Below, piece after piece: positions 1 through 8,399 of a stretch of 64,000 bases of DNA. Source of the stretch: Streptomyces sp. Ag109_O5-1 (GTDB taxonomy: Bacteria > Actinomycetota > Actinomycetes > Streptomycetales > Streptomycetaceae); assembly GCF_003814875.1 (NCBI RefSeq), contig NZ_RKQF01000001.1:4340001-4404000 (forward strand). The letters run 5' to 3'. Positions within the stretch are counted from its first letter, which is position 1, and each line of letters begins with the position of its first letter. The notes under the pieces are model-generated. The model saw nothing but the letters and a program-made list of their open reading frames with translations. It made no database searches and was not told the origin of the DNA. A program made the translations under genes and the position numbers.

Positions 1-841
1 CGGCCGCGCTCTCGGTGTCCCCGGCGTCGCGCAGCAGGAAGCCGAGCGCACAGGCGGCGCGGGCCTCGCCGTCCTTGGCGGAGGTCAGATACCAGCGGCC
101 GGCCTCCTTGAGCTCGCCCCGCCGCTCCAGGATCGCCCCGAGGTGCAGCGCGGCCCGCCGGTGTCCGCGCGCGGCGGCCTGCCGGTACCACTGCTCGGCC
201 TCCTCGGTCTCCATGGCCCCGGCCGCGGCCTCCGCCCCGATACCGTTGTCACCCCCGGTCTCGCCCTCGTCCGTGACCGGTCTGCGGTCGAGCGCACGCG
301 CCAGCCGGTACGCCGCCTCCCGGTGCCCGCGCTCGGCGGCGGCCCGCATCCACCGGCCGGCGGCCGTGTCCCCCCGGTGCTCCAGCAGGTCGGCCAGTGC
401 GTAGGCGCCGAGCGCGTGTCCCTGCTCGGCGGACTGGCGCAGCCAGTACTCGGCGGCGGGCTCGTCCCCGCGCTCACGGTGGTGACGGCCCAGTGCGTGG
501 GCGGCGGCCGCGGAGCCGGCGACAGCGGCGATCCGCCACCATCCGGCGGCCTCCTCGGGGTAGCCGCGCTGATGGAGGAGGACGCCGAGGTTATTGGCGG
601 CGGCGCGGTCACCCGCGGCGGTGGCGGCACGCAACTGGGGTTCGGCTCCGTCGAGGTCGCCACGGCGCAGCAGCACGGCGCCGAGGACGCTCATCGCCTC
701 GACGTCGCCGGCAGCGGCCTGCAGCCGACGGCGCGCCTCTTCGGCGGCCTCGGCGGCCTCGTCGCGGGTCGGCTCCTCGCCCGAAGGCTGCACAAATCGC
801 CCTGTCTCGAACAGAGTTGCCTTGTCCCCCATAACGTTCAT
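1..841 (-). CDS. Sel1/TPR-repeat protein, C-terminus cut by window edge
   Basis: The reading frame starts at ATG 841 (MNVMGDKATLFETGRFVQ) and stays open to the window edge, so about 280 residues are visible and the C-terminus is missing. After a charged N-terminus it consists of repeated helical pairs with the Sel1-like spacing, for example AANNLGVLLHQRGYPEEAA, AAAHALGRHHRERGDEPAA and AALHLGAILERRGELKEAG. Such repeats form a solenoid that binds partner proteins, and the partner is unknown. An in-frame ATG at 832 (MGDKATLF) is an equally possible start because neither has a strong Shine-Dalgarno sequence. Nothing in the visible part suggests an enzyme. The protein is probably cytoplasmic because no signal peptide is seen. 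Confidence 0.8.
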   Translation of the reverse strand, partial: MNVMGDKATLFETGRFVQPSGEEPTRDEAAEAAEEARRRLQAAAGDVEAMSVLGAVLLRRGDLDGAEPQLRAATAAGDRAAANNLGVLLHQRGYPEEAAGWWRIAAVAGSAAAAHALGRHHRERGDEPAAEYWLRQSAEQGHALGAYALADLLEHRGDTAAGRWMRAAAERGHREAAYRLARALDRRPVTDEGETGGDNGIGAEAAAGAMETEEAEQWYRQAAARGHRRAALHLGAILERRGELKEAGRWYLTSAKDGEARAACALGFLLRDAGDTESAA

Positions 842-1037
842 CGTCGCACCACCTGCAACCTGGATACACCCGGTATATCGCAACCCGAGAGGTCACTTCA
901 GCGTTTTGTCGACATGCCCACAGAACGACAAGTCAAACACATCTCCGCCAACTCCCCACAGCGGCACGGCGACCATGCCCATCGGTACATGCGTTCGTCG
1001 TCCGCCCGGACACCACGAGCCGTCCCCACGCACACCA

Positions 1038-1072
1038 CGAAGGCCCGGATCCCAAGAGGATCCGGGCCTTCG
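1038..1072. terminator. 15-bp perfect hairpin downstream of tRNA
   Basis: Arms 1038-1052 and 1058-1072 are perfectly complementary over 15 bp around a 5-nt loop. The hairpin lies 8 nt past the 3' end of the tRNA on the minus strand. There is no long U tract, as is usual for Streptomyces terminators. It could also stop transcripts coming from the plus strand. Confidence 0.75.
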
Positions 1073-1079
1073 ACTTGAG

Positions 1080-1153
1080 TAGCGGGGACAGGATTTGAAC
1101 CTGCGACCTCTGGGTTATGAGCCCAGCGAGCTACCGAGCTGCTCCACCCCGCG
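1080..1153 (-). tRNA. Initiator tRNA-fMet (CAU)
   Basis: The minus strand folds into a cloverleaf with acceptor arm CGCGGGG, anticodon CAU in the loop CUCAUAA and T-loop GGTTCAAATCC. Three consecutive G-C pairs in the anticodon stem (GGG/CCC) and an unpaired first base (C1 opposite U72) are the hallmarks of the initiator, not the elongator methionine tRNA. The 3' CCA is not encoded. A strong terminator follows directly. Confidence 0.95.
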
Positions 1154-1194
1154 CCGTTGCGTTGCAACCGTATCACGGCGCGGGGCGGAGCTGA

Positions 1195-4188
1195 TCATCC
1201 GCTCGGACTGGGGCTTGGACTGGCACTGGCACTGGCACTAGGAGCGGCGCCGGCACTGGCGCTCGCGCCGGTGTCGGCGCTCGGGCTCGCGGTCCCGGCG
1301 CCGCCCTTGTCCGCGGCCTTGGACTGCGCCTCCTCGGCCCGCTTCAGCGCGTCCTGCAAGTCGGCCTGGGCCTTGCCGTACGCCGTCCAGTCGCCCTTCT
1401 TCAGAGCCTCCTGGCCCGCTTCGAAGGCCTTCTGGGCGTCGTTCAGCGCCTCTTGGACCGTGGCGTTGCCGGACGCCGGGGGTGTGGTCGTCCCGTTGTC
1501 CGAGGATCCCGTGTCCGAACCGTCCGTCCCGAACACCTTGTTGAGCGCCTCGTCCAGGGTGTCCTCGAAGGCGGTCTTGCCCTCGTAGGTGACCAGCACC
1601 TTGCGCAGAAGCGGGTACTTGACGCCGGCGCCGCGGACGTAGACGGGCTCCGCGTACAGCAGGCCCCCGTCCAGCGGCACGGTCAGCAGATTGCCGTACT
1701 CGACCTCGGAGTCGCCGCCCTTGAGGAGCTTGATGGCGGCGGCGATGTCCTGTTCGGAGTTGAACTTGCTCTGGACCTGTTTGGGTCCGTCGACGGTCGT
1801 ACTGGTCGGAAGTTTCAGGATTCTGATCTTGCCGTAGTCCGGCGAACCGGCCTCGGAGTCCACCGACATGAACGCGCTGAGGTTGTTCCGGCCGTTGGGC
1901 GTGAACGTCGTCGACAGCGAGAACGCCTGCGCGCTCTGGTCCGGCATCTTCATGCTCAGGTAGTACGGCGGCACCGCATTGCCCGACTTGTTGGTCGGAT
2001 CGTCGGGCACCTGCCACACCTCGCTGCCGGTCAGGAACGTCTGGGCGTCCGTCACGTGGTAGCGGGTGAGCAGCTCGCGCTGGACCTTGAACAGGTCCTG
2101 CGGGTACCGGAGATGGTCCATCAAGGACTGCGAGATGGCACTCCTGGGCTCCACCGTGCCGGGGAACGCCTTCATCCAGGTCTTCAGCACCGGGTCTTGG
2201 GTGTCCCACTGGTAGAGCTTCACCGCACCGGTGTACGCGTCGACGGTCGCCTTCACCGAGTTGCGGATGTAGTTGACCTGGTTCTGCTGGGCGACCACCG
2301 CACGGGAGTTGTTGGTCGCGGTCAGCGAGTCGGCGGTCGTGTCACCGAGGGTCGTACGGGAGGCGTACGGATAGCCGTTGGTCGTCGTGTAGGCGTCGAC
2401 GATCCACTGGATACGGTGGTCCACCACCGCCGGATAGGCGTCGCCGTCGATGGTCAGCCAGGGGGCGACCGCCTCGACGCGCTCCTTGGGCGTGCGGTTG
2501 TACAGGATCCGCGAGCCCTCGCCGATCGCTCCGGAGTAGAGGATCTGCGGCTCGTTGAACGCCACCGCGTACGCGGCCCGGTTGATCGGGCTGGAGAGGC
2601 TGACCCCGCTCTTGCCCGCGTAACTGGTGGTCTTCTCGCCGCTGTCGTCGGAGTAGTCGATCTCCTTCTGGGGACCGCCGACGATCGAGTACGTGGTCGT
2701 CTTCTCGCCGTAGTAGACGCGCTGCTGGTACGTGCCCAGGTCACCGGTGGACGGCAGGTCGGACTCGGTGAAGACGGGCTGGCCCTGGGAGTCCGCCTCG
2801 GTGCCCTTGGCGGCGACCACGCCGTAGCCGTGGGTGTAACGGAAGTGGTCGTTGATCCAGTTGTTCTTCGGGACGCCGTCGAGGTTCAGTTCGCGCAGAC
2901 CGAGGACGGTGTCCTGGACCTTGCCGTCCTTGGTGTAGCGATCCACGTCCAGATTGGTCGGAAACGCGTAGTAGTTCCACATCTGCTGGGCCTGCTGGAA
3001 CGTCGGCGAGACGATGTTCGGGTCCATGATCCGGATGCTCGCCGTGGCGTCGACGTCGCCGCGGAGCTTGGTCTTGTCCGTGGTGGTGCTCTTGCCCGTG
3101 TACTCGCTGACCTCGGTGTCGTCGATGCCGTACGCCTCGCGGGTCGCCTTGAGGTTCTTCTGGACGTACGGGGCTTCCTTGGCCTGCTCGTTGGGCTGGA
3201 CCTGGAACTTCTGGACGATCGCCGGGTAGAGGCCGCCGATGAGGATCGCCGAGAGGACCATCAGGCCGAAACCGATGACGGGCAGCTGCCAGGTGCGCCG
3301 CCACAGGGTGGCGAAGAACAGCAGCGCGCAGATGACGGCGATGCAGAACAGGATCGTCTTGGCGGGCAGATACGCGTTCGCGTCGACGTATCTGAGGCCC
3401 GTCCAGTTGTCGGTGGCCTTGAAGTCGCTCGACTTCACCGCCAGTCCGTACCGGTCGAGCCAGTATGCGACCGCCTTGAGGGCGACGAAGAAGCCGAGCA
3501 GCACCGAGAGGTGGCCGGTCGCGGCGCCGGTGGCGCGGGCACCGGGGCTGGTGACGCGCAGCCCGCCGTACAGGTAGTGGGTGAGCGCGGCGGCGATCAG
3601 GGACAGGATCGCGGTGGCGAAGCCGAAGCCCAGCAGGAAGCGGTACCAGGGCAGGTCGAAGGCGTAGAAGGAGACGTCGAGGTGGAACTGCGGGTCCTTC
3701 TGGTGGAAGGGCACGCCGTTGACCCACATCAGCCAGGTGCGCCACTGACCGGCCGCGGACGCGCCGGCGATCAGCCCGACCAGCGCGGTGACCGCGAGCA
3801 GCAGCCACCTCTTGTACGGCGCGATGCCCATCCGGTAGCGGTCGAGGCTCTGCTGTTCCATGGACATGGCGCTCAGCGGGGGCCGCAACCGGTGCGCGAG
3901 CCAGATGTTGAACCCCACCGCGGCCGCCATCAGCAGACCGAAGACGCAGAACAGCCCGATCTTGGTCCACAGGGTGGTGGTGAACACCGAGGAGTAGTGC
4001 ACCGACCGGTACCAGAGCCAGTTCGTCCAGAACCCCGCGAACATGCTGAACGCCATGCCGAGTACGGCAAGGACGCCCAGTGTCATGAGCAGGGTCCGGA
4101 CGCGCCGGGACGGGCGGCCCGCCGCTCTGATCCGTGGCCCCGTCGGGCCTCCGCCGCGGTCCGGCATCTGGAAAGCCAAGGTGCGCAC
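1195..4188 (-). CDS. UPF0182 family large membrane protein
   Basis: This 997-residue protein belongs to the UPF0182 family, which is widespread in Actinobacteria and has no assigned function. About seven hydrophobic segments fall within residues 30-330, for example near LLMTLGVLAVLGMAFSMFAG, FLLGFGFATAILSLIAAALT and LPVIGFGLMVLSAILIGG. A large domain of about 550 residues, probably outside the membrane, follows. The tail from about residue 900 is low complexity (Ala/Glu/Gln helix, then Ser/Ala/Pro). The GTG start at 4188 lacks a clear ribosome site, and the in-frame ATG eight codons later (MPDRGGGPTG) resembles the usual family N-terminus, so the true start may be 4167. A 14-bp direct repeat sits just upstream. 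The gene stands alone on this strand. Confidence 0.85.
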   Translation of the reverse strand: MRTLAFQMPDRGGGPTGPRIRAAGRPSRRVRTLLMTLGVLAVLGMAFSMFAGFWTNWLWYRSVHYSSVFTTTLWTKIGLFCVFGLLMAAAVGFNIWLAHRLRPPLSAMSMEQQSLDRYRMGIAPYKRWLLLAVTALVGLIAGASAAGQWRTWLMWVNGVPFHQKDPQFHLDVSFYAFDLPWYRFLLGFGFATAILSLIAAALTHYLYGGLRVTSPGARATGAATGHLSVLLGFFVALKAVAYWLDRYGLAVKSSDFKATDNWTGLRYVDANAYLPAKTILFCIAVICALLFFATLWRRTWQLPVIGFGLMVLSAILIGGLYPAIVQKFQVQPNEQAKEAPYVQKNLKATREAYGIDDTEVSEYTGKSTTTDKTKLRGDVDATASIRIMDPNIVSPTFQQAQQMWNYYAFPTNLDVDRYTKDGKVQDTVLGLRELNLDGVPKNNWINDHFRYTHGYGVVAAKGTEADSQGQPVFTESDLPSTGDLGTYQQRVYYGEKTTTYSIVGGPQKEIDYSDDSGEKTTSYAGKSGVSLSSPINRAAYAVAFNEPQILYSGAIGEGSRILYNRTPKERVEAVAPWLTIDGDAYPAVVDHRIQWIVDAYTTTNGYPYASRTTLGDTTADSLTATNNSRAVVAQQNQVNYIRNSVKATVDAYTGAVKLYQWDTQDPVLKTWMKAFPGTVEPRSAISQSLMDHLRYPQDLFKVQRELLTRYHVTDAQTFLTGSEVWQVPDDPTNKSGNAVPPYYLSMKMPDQSAQAFSLSTTFTPNGRNNLSAFMSVDSEAGSPDYGKIRILKLPTSTTVDGPKQVQSKFNSEQDIAAAIKLLKGGDSEVEYGNLLTVPLDGGLLYAEPVYVRGAGVKYPLLRKVLVTYEGKTAFEDTLDEALNKVFGTDGSDTGSSDNGTTTPPASGNATVQEALNDAQKAFEAGQEALKKGDWTAYGKAQADLQDALKRAEEAQSKAADKGGAGTASPSADTGASASAGAAPSASASASPSPSPSG

Positions 4189-4197
4189 CTCGAAGTC

Positions 4198-4244
4198 GCT
4201 GTTGATCCGCTGCTGGCTTGCAGCTGGTCTGCTGTTGATCCGCT
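4198..4244. repeat. Two 14-bp direct repeats upstream of UPF0182 gene
   Basis: GCTGTTGATCCGCT occurs at 4198-4211 and again at 4231-4244, 33 bp start to start, which is about three helical turns. The copies lie 10 and 43 bp upstream of the annotated UPF0182 start, in the interval between the divergent genes. They may be an operator or a chance duplication. Confidence 0.5.
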
Positions 4245-4374
4245 TCTGTTCCGTCAGGCCCCCGTGCTCGTGGGCCCTCCGTGGCCCCCTGTGATCGCGG
4301 GGCCATACCTATGCAACTTACTCACGGTTTACTCGGTTCCCGATTCCGGCCATGAACGAGGCAGGATTGTGACC

Positions 4375-4917
4375 ATGTCCAACACTCCCATGGCAGCGAA
4401 CCCGCTCACCCGGGCCGTACTCGAGATCGACGAGTACGCCTCCGGCCTCGGCTGGGACCAGCCCGCTCGCCTCTTCGCCCTCGTCGACACCGCACGGCTG
4501 CGCACCCAGGAACCGGCTCTCGCCGCCCAGCTCGGACTGGAGGACGAGTCCGCGACCGCCGGTCTCACTCCGATCGAGCAGGACGAAGTGCCAACGGACA
4601 AGGCGCTCGACGAGTTCCTGGGCACCATCGCCTGGCCGGACGCGGTGGTCGGCTGCGCGCTCACGGTGGAGCGCCTGATGCTGCCCCCGTCCGCCGAGTC
4701 CCAGGTCCCGGAGGGGCTGAGCGGGGCCAAGCTGACCAAGTGGGTGGCGCAGCATCCCGACCGCCAGGAGGTCCGGATGACGGTCGCCGTGCTGCGCGAC
4801 GGCAGCCGCGACTCAGCGGTGCGCCTGCGTGAGAAGGACTCGCCGACGGAGGTCCTCACCGGCCCCGACCTGGTTCCGGGCCTGGCGGAGGCCCTGAAGG
4901 CGACGTTCGAGGACTGA
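4375..4917 (+). CDS. PPA1309-family conserved protein
   Basis: This 180-residue protein (MSNTPMAANPLTRAVLEIDEY...) matches an actinobacterial family of unknown function that I know as PPA1309-like and that is commonly found beside the UPF0182 and YlbL genes. There is no signal peptide or membrane segment. The middle holds acidic stretches (LEDESATAGLTPIEQDEV) and a pattern WPDAVVGCALTVERLMLP that I expect to be the conserved core. The start ATG 4375 has AGGA eight bases upstream. A GTG two codons earlier is also in frame. It diverges from the UPF0182 gene and converges on the protease gene, with two hairpins in between. Confidence 0.75.
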   Translation: MSNTPMAANPLTRAVLEIDEYASGLGWDQPARLFALVDTARLRTQEPALAAQLGLEDESATAGLTPIEQDEVPTDKALDEFLGTIAWPDAVVGCALTVERLMLPPSAESQVPEGLSGAKLTKWVAQHPDRQEVRMTVAVLRDGSRDSAVRLREKDSPTEVLTGPDLVPGLAEALKATFED

Positions 4918-4932
4918 GGTCCTGTCCTGTCC

Positions 4933-5001
4933 TGGGGCACCGGGGGGGGTGCCCTCTCCTACGTCACCGGGGGCGCCCCTCGTCAGGAAGGGCGCCCCCG
5001 G
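4933..5001. terminator. Double hairpin between convergent genes
   Basis: A first small hairpin is formed by GGGCACC and GGTGCCC around 4934-4953. A second, stronger one pairs 4967-4980 with 4989-5001 (CCGGGGGCGCCC) with one bulged base. They separate the PPA1309-type gene from the convergent protease gene and likely act in both directions. Confidence 0.65.
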
Positions 5002-5021
5002 CCTTTGTGACTCCTGCTTCC

Positions 5022-6119
5022 TCAGCCCTTGGTGCTGCACTTCGGCAGGGCGCCGGTGTCGCCGCTGCGGATGTCCTTCAGTGCGCCGAGGGCGTCGCCG
5101 ATCGTGCTGACCTTGACCAGGGTGAGCCCGCTCGGGGTGTCCTGGGCGGCCTCGGCGCAGTTGTCGGCCGGGGTCAGGAAGTACTGGGCGCCCTTGCTGC
5201 GCGCGCCGATGGTCTTCATCGAGATACCGCCGATCGGCCCGACCTTGCCGTCGTCGTCGATCGTGCCGGTGCCGGCGACGAACTTGCCGCCGGTGAGGCT
5301 GCCCGGCGTCAGCTTGTCGTAGATCCCGAGCGAGAACATCAGCCCCGCGCTGGGCCCCCCGACGTCGGCGAGCTTGATGTCGATGGAGAACGGGAACGTG
5401 TGATCGGTCCCGGCGGAGATCCCGACGATGGCCCGCTTGGTACCGCTGTCGTCGGACGTGGTGGTCTTGATGGTGACGTTCTCGGTCTTGGTGGCCGTCT
5501 TGTTCGCCTTCTCGGCGGCGGCCTGCTCCTTGGCCCGCACGACGGTGAAGACGACGTCCTGGCCGGGCTTGTGCTTGGTCACCAGCGTGGAGACGTCGGT
5601 GGGCTGCTTGACCGCCGTACCGTCGACGGCCTTGATCACGTCACCGGCGTGCAGCCTGCCCTCGGACGGCGAGCCCTTGACGACCGTCGACACGATCACC
5701 CAGGAGTTCACCGGGACGCCCAGTTCCTTGAGGGCGGCGACCTTCGCGCTCTCCTGGGACTGGCTGAACTCCTCGGCGTTCTCCTGGGTGGACTGCTGCT
5801 CCGTCTTGCCGTCCGGGTAGAGGGTGTCGTGCGGCACGACCTTGTTGTCGTGCGACAGCCACCCGTAGACCGCCTCGACGAGATTCATCTTGTAGTCGGC
5901 ACTGGTGACCCTCACCGTGGTCATGTTCAGGTGCCCGGAGGTCGCGTAGGTCTTGTGCCCGGAGATCTGCAGCACCGGCTCGCCGTCGTGGTCCCCCAGC
6001 GTGTTCACCGTCGGGCCGGGGGACATCTCCGAGTACGGCACGTTGATGAGCACTCCGGCGCACAGGAGTGCGATCAGCATCAGGGTGGAGGCGAGCATCG
6101 TCGCGGTGCGGCGTGGCAT
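5022..6119 (-). CDS. YlbL-type PDZ/Lon-like secreted serine protease
   Basis: This 365-residue protein is a membrane-anchored protease of the YlbL type. One hydrophobic segment at residues 8-27 (MLASTLMLIALLCAGVLINV) anchors it and the rest faces outward. A PDZ domain spans about 145-215 (VVKGSPSEGRLHAGDVIKAV). A Lon-type S16 peptidase domain follows, with the catalytic serine in GGPSAGLMFSLGIYD and the catalytic lysine in GGISMKTIGA, giving a Ser-Lys dyad. Both residues are present, so it should be active. In Bacillus, YlbL degrades a cell-division inhibitor; the substrate here is unknown. The ATG start at 6119 gives a sensible N-terminus. The gene is probably monocistronic. Confidence 0.88.
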   Translation of the reverse strand: MPRRTATMLASTLMLIALLCAGVLINVPYSEMSPGPTVNTLGDHDGEPVLQISGHKTYATSGHLNMTTVRVTSADYKMNLVEAVYGWLSHDNKVVPHDTLYPDGKTEQQSTQENAEEFSQSQESAKVAALKELGVPVNSWVIVSTVVKGSPSEGRLHAGDVIKAVDGTAVKQPTDVSTLVTKHKPGQDVVFTVVRAKEQAAAEKANKTATKTENVTIKTTTSDDSGTKRAIVGISAGTDHTFPFSIDIKLADVGGPSAGLMFSLGIYDKLTPGSLTGGKFVAGTGTIDDDGKVGPIGGISMKTIGARSKGAQYFLTPADNCAEAAQDTPSGLTLVKVSTIGDALGALKDIRSGDTGALPKCSTKG

Positions 6120-6178
6120 GCAACGACAGTACGGGACGCGTCTGTCAGCGCACCGTCAGGGCCGCCCACACACTCGCC

Positions 6179-6343
6179 TCAGCCGCCGGAGTGGGACTTC
6201 TCCATGGCCTCGCGAAACCGTGCGTACCCGTCCAGTTCGGGCCCGTCGCTCCGCACTCTCCTGGTCCGATTGGCCCAGCTGCCCCACAGACCGGCACCGA
6301 CCGCGGCCACCAGCGGAATCAGCAACCAGACGAGCGCCGCCAT
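6179..6343 (-). CDS. Small single-span membrane protein (54 aa)
   Basis: A 54-codon gene runs from ATG 6343 to TGA 6179, preceded by GGAGGT six bases upstream. Residues 3-22 (ALVWLLIPLVAAVGAGLWGS) form one membrane helix. A basic stretch NRTRRVRSD and the tail GPELDGYARFREAMEKSH follow, so the tail is expected in the cytoplasm. I do not recognise a function, though small proteins of this design are common in Streptomyces. It lies 59 nt upstream of the protease gene on the same strand and may be co-transcribed with it. Confidence 0.75.
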   Translation of the reverse strand: MAALVWLLIPLVAAVGAGLWGSWANRTRRVRSDGPELDGYARFREAMEKSHSGG

Positions 6344-6459
6344 GCCGACCTCCCAACCCCTTGAGCGTCCGCGACTGACTGATCAGCAGATTAACCATCC
6401 GCACTGACAACGCTCACGCTGGGGGTTCGGTTACGCAACCGGAGTCCGGACGGGGTCTT

Positions 6460-6912
6460 TCAGCAGGCCCCGACCCATTCCTCGGTACCGTCCGAGAACG
6501 TCTGGTGCTTCCAGATGGGCACCTCGTGCTTGAGGTCGTCGATCAGCTTCCGACAGGCTTCGAAGGCGTCCCCCCGATGCGGACACGACACGCCGACGAC
6601 CACGGCGAGATCACCCACCCGCAGGTCCCCCACCCGATGCACCGCGGCCAGCGCCCGCACCGGGTACTCGGCGACGACCTTCTCCGCGATCCGCCGCATC
6701 TCGCTCTCGGCACTGGGATGACACGAATACCCGAGCGCGTCCACGTCGGCGCCCCCGTCGTGGTTCCGCACGGTCCCCACGAACAGCGCGACGCCTCCGG
6801 CGGCGTCGTCCCCCACGGCCGCGAAGACCTCGTCCACGGAGAGCGCGCTCTCCCGGATCCCGATCAGCCTGATGGGATCGTCAGCACCCTGCTCGCCGGG
6901 ATGATCATTCAT
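6460..6912 (-). CDS. moaE: Molybdopterin synthase catalytic subunit MoaE
   Basis: This 150-residue protein is the large subunit of molybdopterin synthase. It transfers sulfur from the MoaD thiocarboxylate to precursor Z (cPMP) to make molybdopterin in the cytoplasm. Family signatures are GGVALFVGTVRNHDGG, LGYSCHPSAE, HRVGDLRVGD and the active-site region KHEVPIWKHQ with its conserved lysines. Length is typical. ATG 6912 is preferred over ATG 6921 because GGAGG lies ten bases before 6912 but only one base before 6921. No moaD is seen nearby, so the partner must be encoded elsewhere. MoeZ, which activates MoaD-like proteins in Actinobacteria, lies about 32 kb away in this window. Confidence 0.93.
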   Translation of the reverse strand: MNDHPGEQGADDPIRLIGIRESALSVDEVFAAVGDDAAGGVALFVGTVRNHDGGADVDALGYSCHPSAESEMRRIAEKVVAEYPVRALAAVHRVGDLRVGDLAVVVGVSCPHRGDAFEACRKLIDDLKHEVPIWKHQTFSDGTEEWVGAC

Positions 6913-7094
6913 AGCAGCCATACCTCCATCGTGCCGCAAGCCCGGGAGCACTCGGAATACGCCTGACATCAGGCACACGCGCGTGCGGCTTTGGAGACTC
7001 CTACAGGAGTCCTGCGGGAGCCCTGCGGGAGCCCTGCGGAGTGCTGCGGGAGGGAAGTCCCGTGGCGAAGAGCGACGCCCTCCCGCAGCGGAGT

Positions 7095-8207
7095 TCAGAT
7101 CCGCCGCCGGGCCTTCCGAGCCCGCCGCACCACAGCCGCCGCACCCAACAGAGCGACCGTCGCCCCCGCGGCCCCCGCGGCCGTCGCGTCCTTCCGTCCC
7201 AGCCGCCGCCCGACAACGGTGTGCCGCCCGGCCACCTCCTCCAGCAGCTCGGCCAGCACCTCCTCGTTCGTCCACCCCGGCCGCCACCCGGCATCGTGCA
7301 GCCGGCTCCCGCTCACCACCCACGGATACATCGTGTAGGCAAGATCCCCGGCCGGCGACGGCGTCAGCCCGATCCGGTGCAGCCGAGCCGCGGCGCCCAG
7401 CGCGACCGCCGACGGCAGCTCCATCCGCCGGATCCCGCTCAGCTCCTCGACCTCCTCCTGCTCCAGCCATCCGTCGCAGCCGACGGCGAGCTCCCCCTCG
7501 ACCTTCTCCAGGACGGCGTACTCGAGCGCACTGCACAGATCCTCGACATGGCAGAACTGCCAGGCGGGCCGCGATCCTGCGACCACCAGCAGCCGGGGCG
7601 ACTCGAAGTACCTGGTCAGCGCGGTGTCGGTGCCACCGACGAGCACCGCGGGTCGCACGACGGTGACATTGAGTCCAGGATGCGCGCGGGGCGCCCGGCG
7701 CGCGAGCCGCTCGACTTCGAGCAGGTCGCCGACCCCCGTGGCCTCCGCGGTCGCCCGCAGCTCCGCGTCCTCGGACAACGGCAGCTCGTTGTCCGGCAAC
7801 GCGCCGTAGACCATCGAGGACGTGCACAGCACCACGCGGTGCACCCCGGCCGCGGCCGCCGCGGTCAGCACGGTCTGCGTCCCGCGCACGTTGTAGGCCG
7901 TACGGGCGGCGGGATCGGTCTCCAGATCCAGGTCGAGCGCGAGATGCACCACCACGTCGGCCCCGCGCAGCTTCTCCGCGATGGCCGGATCCCGCACGTC
8001 GAGGATGTGCCACTGGGCGTCCGGGCACTCCCCGCGCCGCTCGTCGATGGCGATGACCTGCTTGATCTGCTCCGACGCGGCCAGCCGCTCGGTGAGCAGC
8101 GCGCCGACCCCGGTCGCGGCGCCGGTCACGGCGACGACGGGCCCGCGCACGGCGGGAGGGGTTGAGTGGTTTCGCGCTGCGCGAACCTGCGGATCTGGGG
8201 AACTCAC
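7095..8207 (-). CDS. NAD-dependent epimerase/dehydratase (extended SDR)
   Basis: This 370-residue extended short-chain dehydrogenase has a Rossmann fold at its N-terminus (VVAVTGAATGVGALLTERL, the GxxGxxG nucleotide-binding loop). DAQWHILDVRD and ADVVVHLALDLD follow, then SSMVYGA, a YxxxK-like region replaced by GDLLEVERLARR, and VVRPAVLVGG. The usual catalytic tyrosine and lysine are therefore not obvious, so the reaction is uncertain. The C-terminus ends in an Ala-rich hydrophobic helix and a basic RRARKARRRI tail, which may bind the membrane. GTG 8207 is chosen because GGAG precedes it and an N-terminus MSSPDPQVRAAR is plausible; the frame is open further upstream. It diverges from the metalloprotease-like gene at 8400. 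Confidence 0.8.
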   Translation of the reverse strand: MSSPDPQVRAARNHSTPPAVRGPVVAVTGAATGVGALLTERLAASEQIKQVIAIDERRGECPDAQWHILDVRDPAIAEKLRGADVVVHLALDLDLETDPAARTAYNVRGTQTVLTAAAAAGVHRVVLCTSSMVYGALPDNELPLSEDAELRATAEATGVGDLLEVERLARRAPRAHPGLNVTVVRPAVLVGGTDTALTRYFESPRLLVVAGSRPAWQFCHVEDLCSALEYAVLEKVEGELAVGCDGWLEQEEVEELSGIRRMELPSAVALGAAARLHRIGLTPSPAGDLAYTMYPWVVSGSRLHDAGWRPGWTNEEVLAELLEEVAGRHTVVGRRLGRKDATAAGAAGATVALLGAAAVVRRARKARRRI

Positions 8208-8399
8208 CGGGCGTCTCCAGCGGTTGTCTTCAGTACGGGCGCGAGTGACGCGTACGTACCAGGTGGCATCCATCCTGCCGCAGGCCGAGTGTCGGCGAAG
8301 CACCGAGGCCCGATCGGGCTCGGGTGTCTACGCTGGGTGGTGTTGTCGGGCAGCCGCGCCGCCGGAGAGAACCGGTGGCCTTACCAGCCGAGGATTCCC

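Noticed and set aside
1038..1072. Long inverted repeat by the tRNA as a mobile-element end
   Set aside because: It is directly downstream of the tRNA, has a 5-nt loop, and no duplicated tRNA end or integrase is present, so it is a terminator.
1453..4917. 1154-codon open frame on the plus strand
   Set aside because: It is the complement of the UPF0182 gene up to about 4190; only the last 180 codons from ATG 4375 form the real protein. High GC keeps the antisense frame open.
6460..8028. 522-codon frame extending moaE upstream
   Set aside because: The upstream 370 codons are Arg/Gly-rich shadow of the SDR gene; MoaE homology begins only near 6912, where GGAGG is found.
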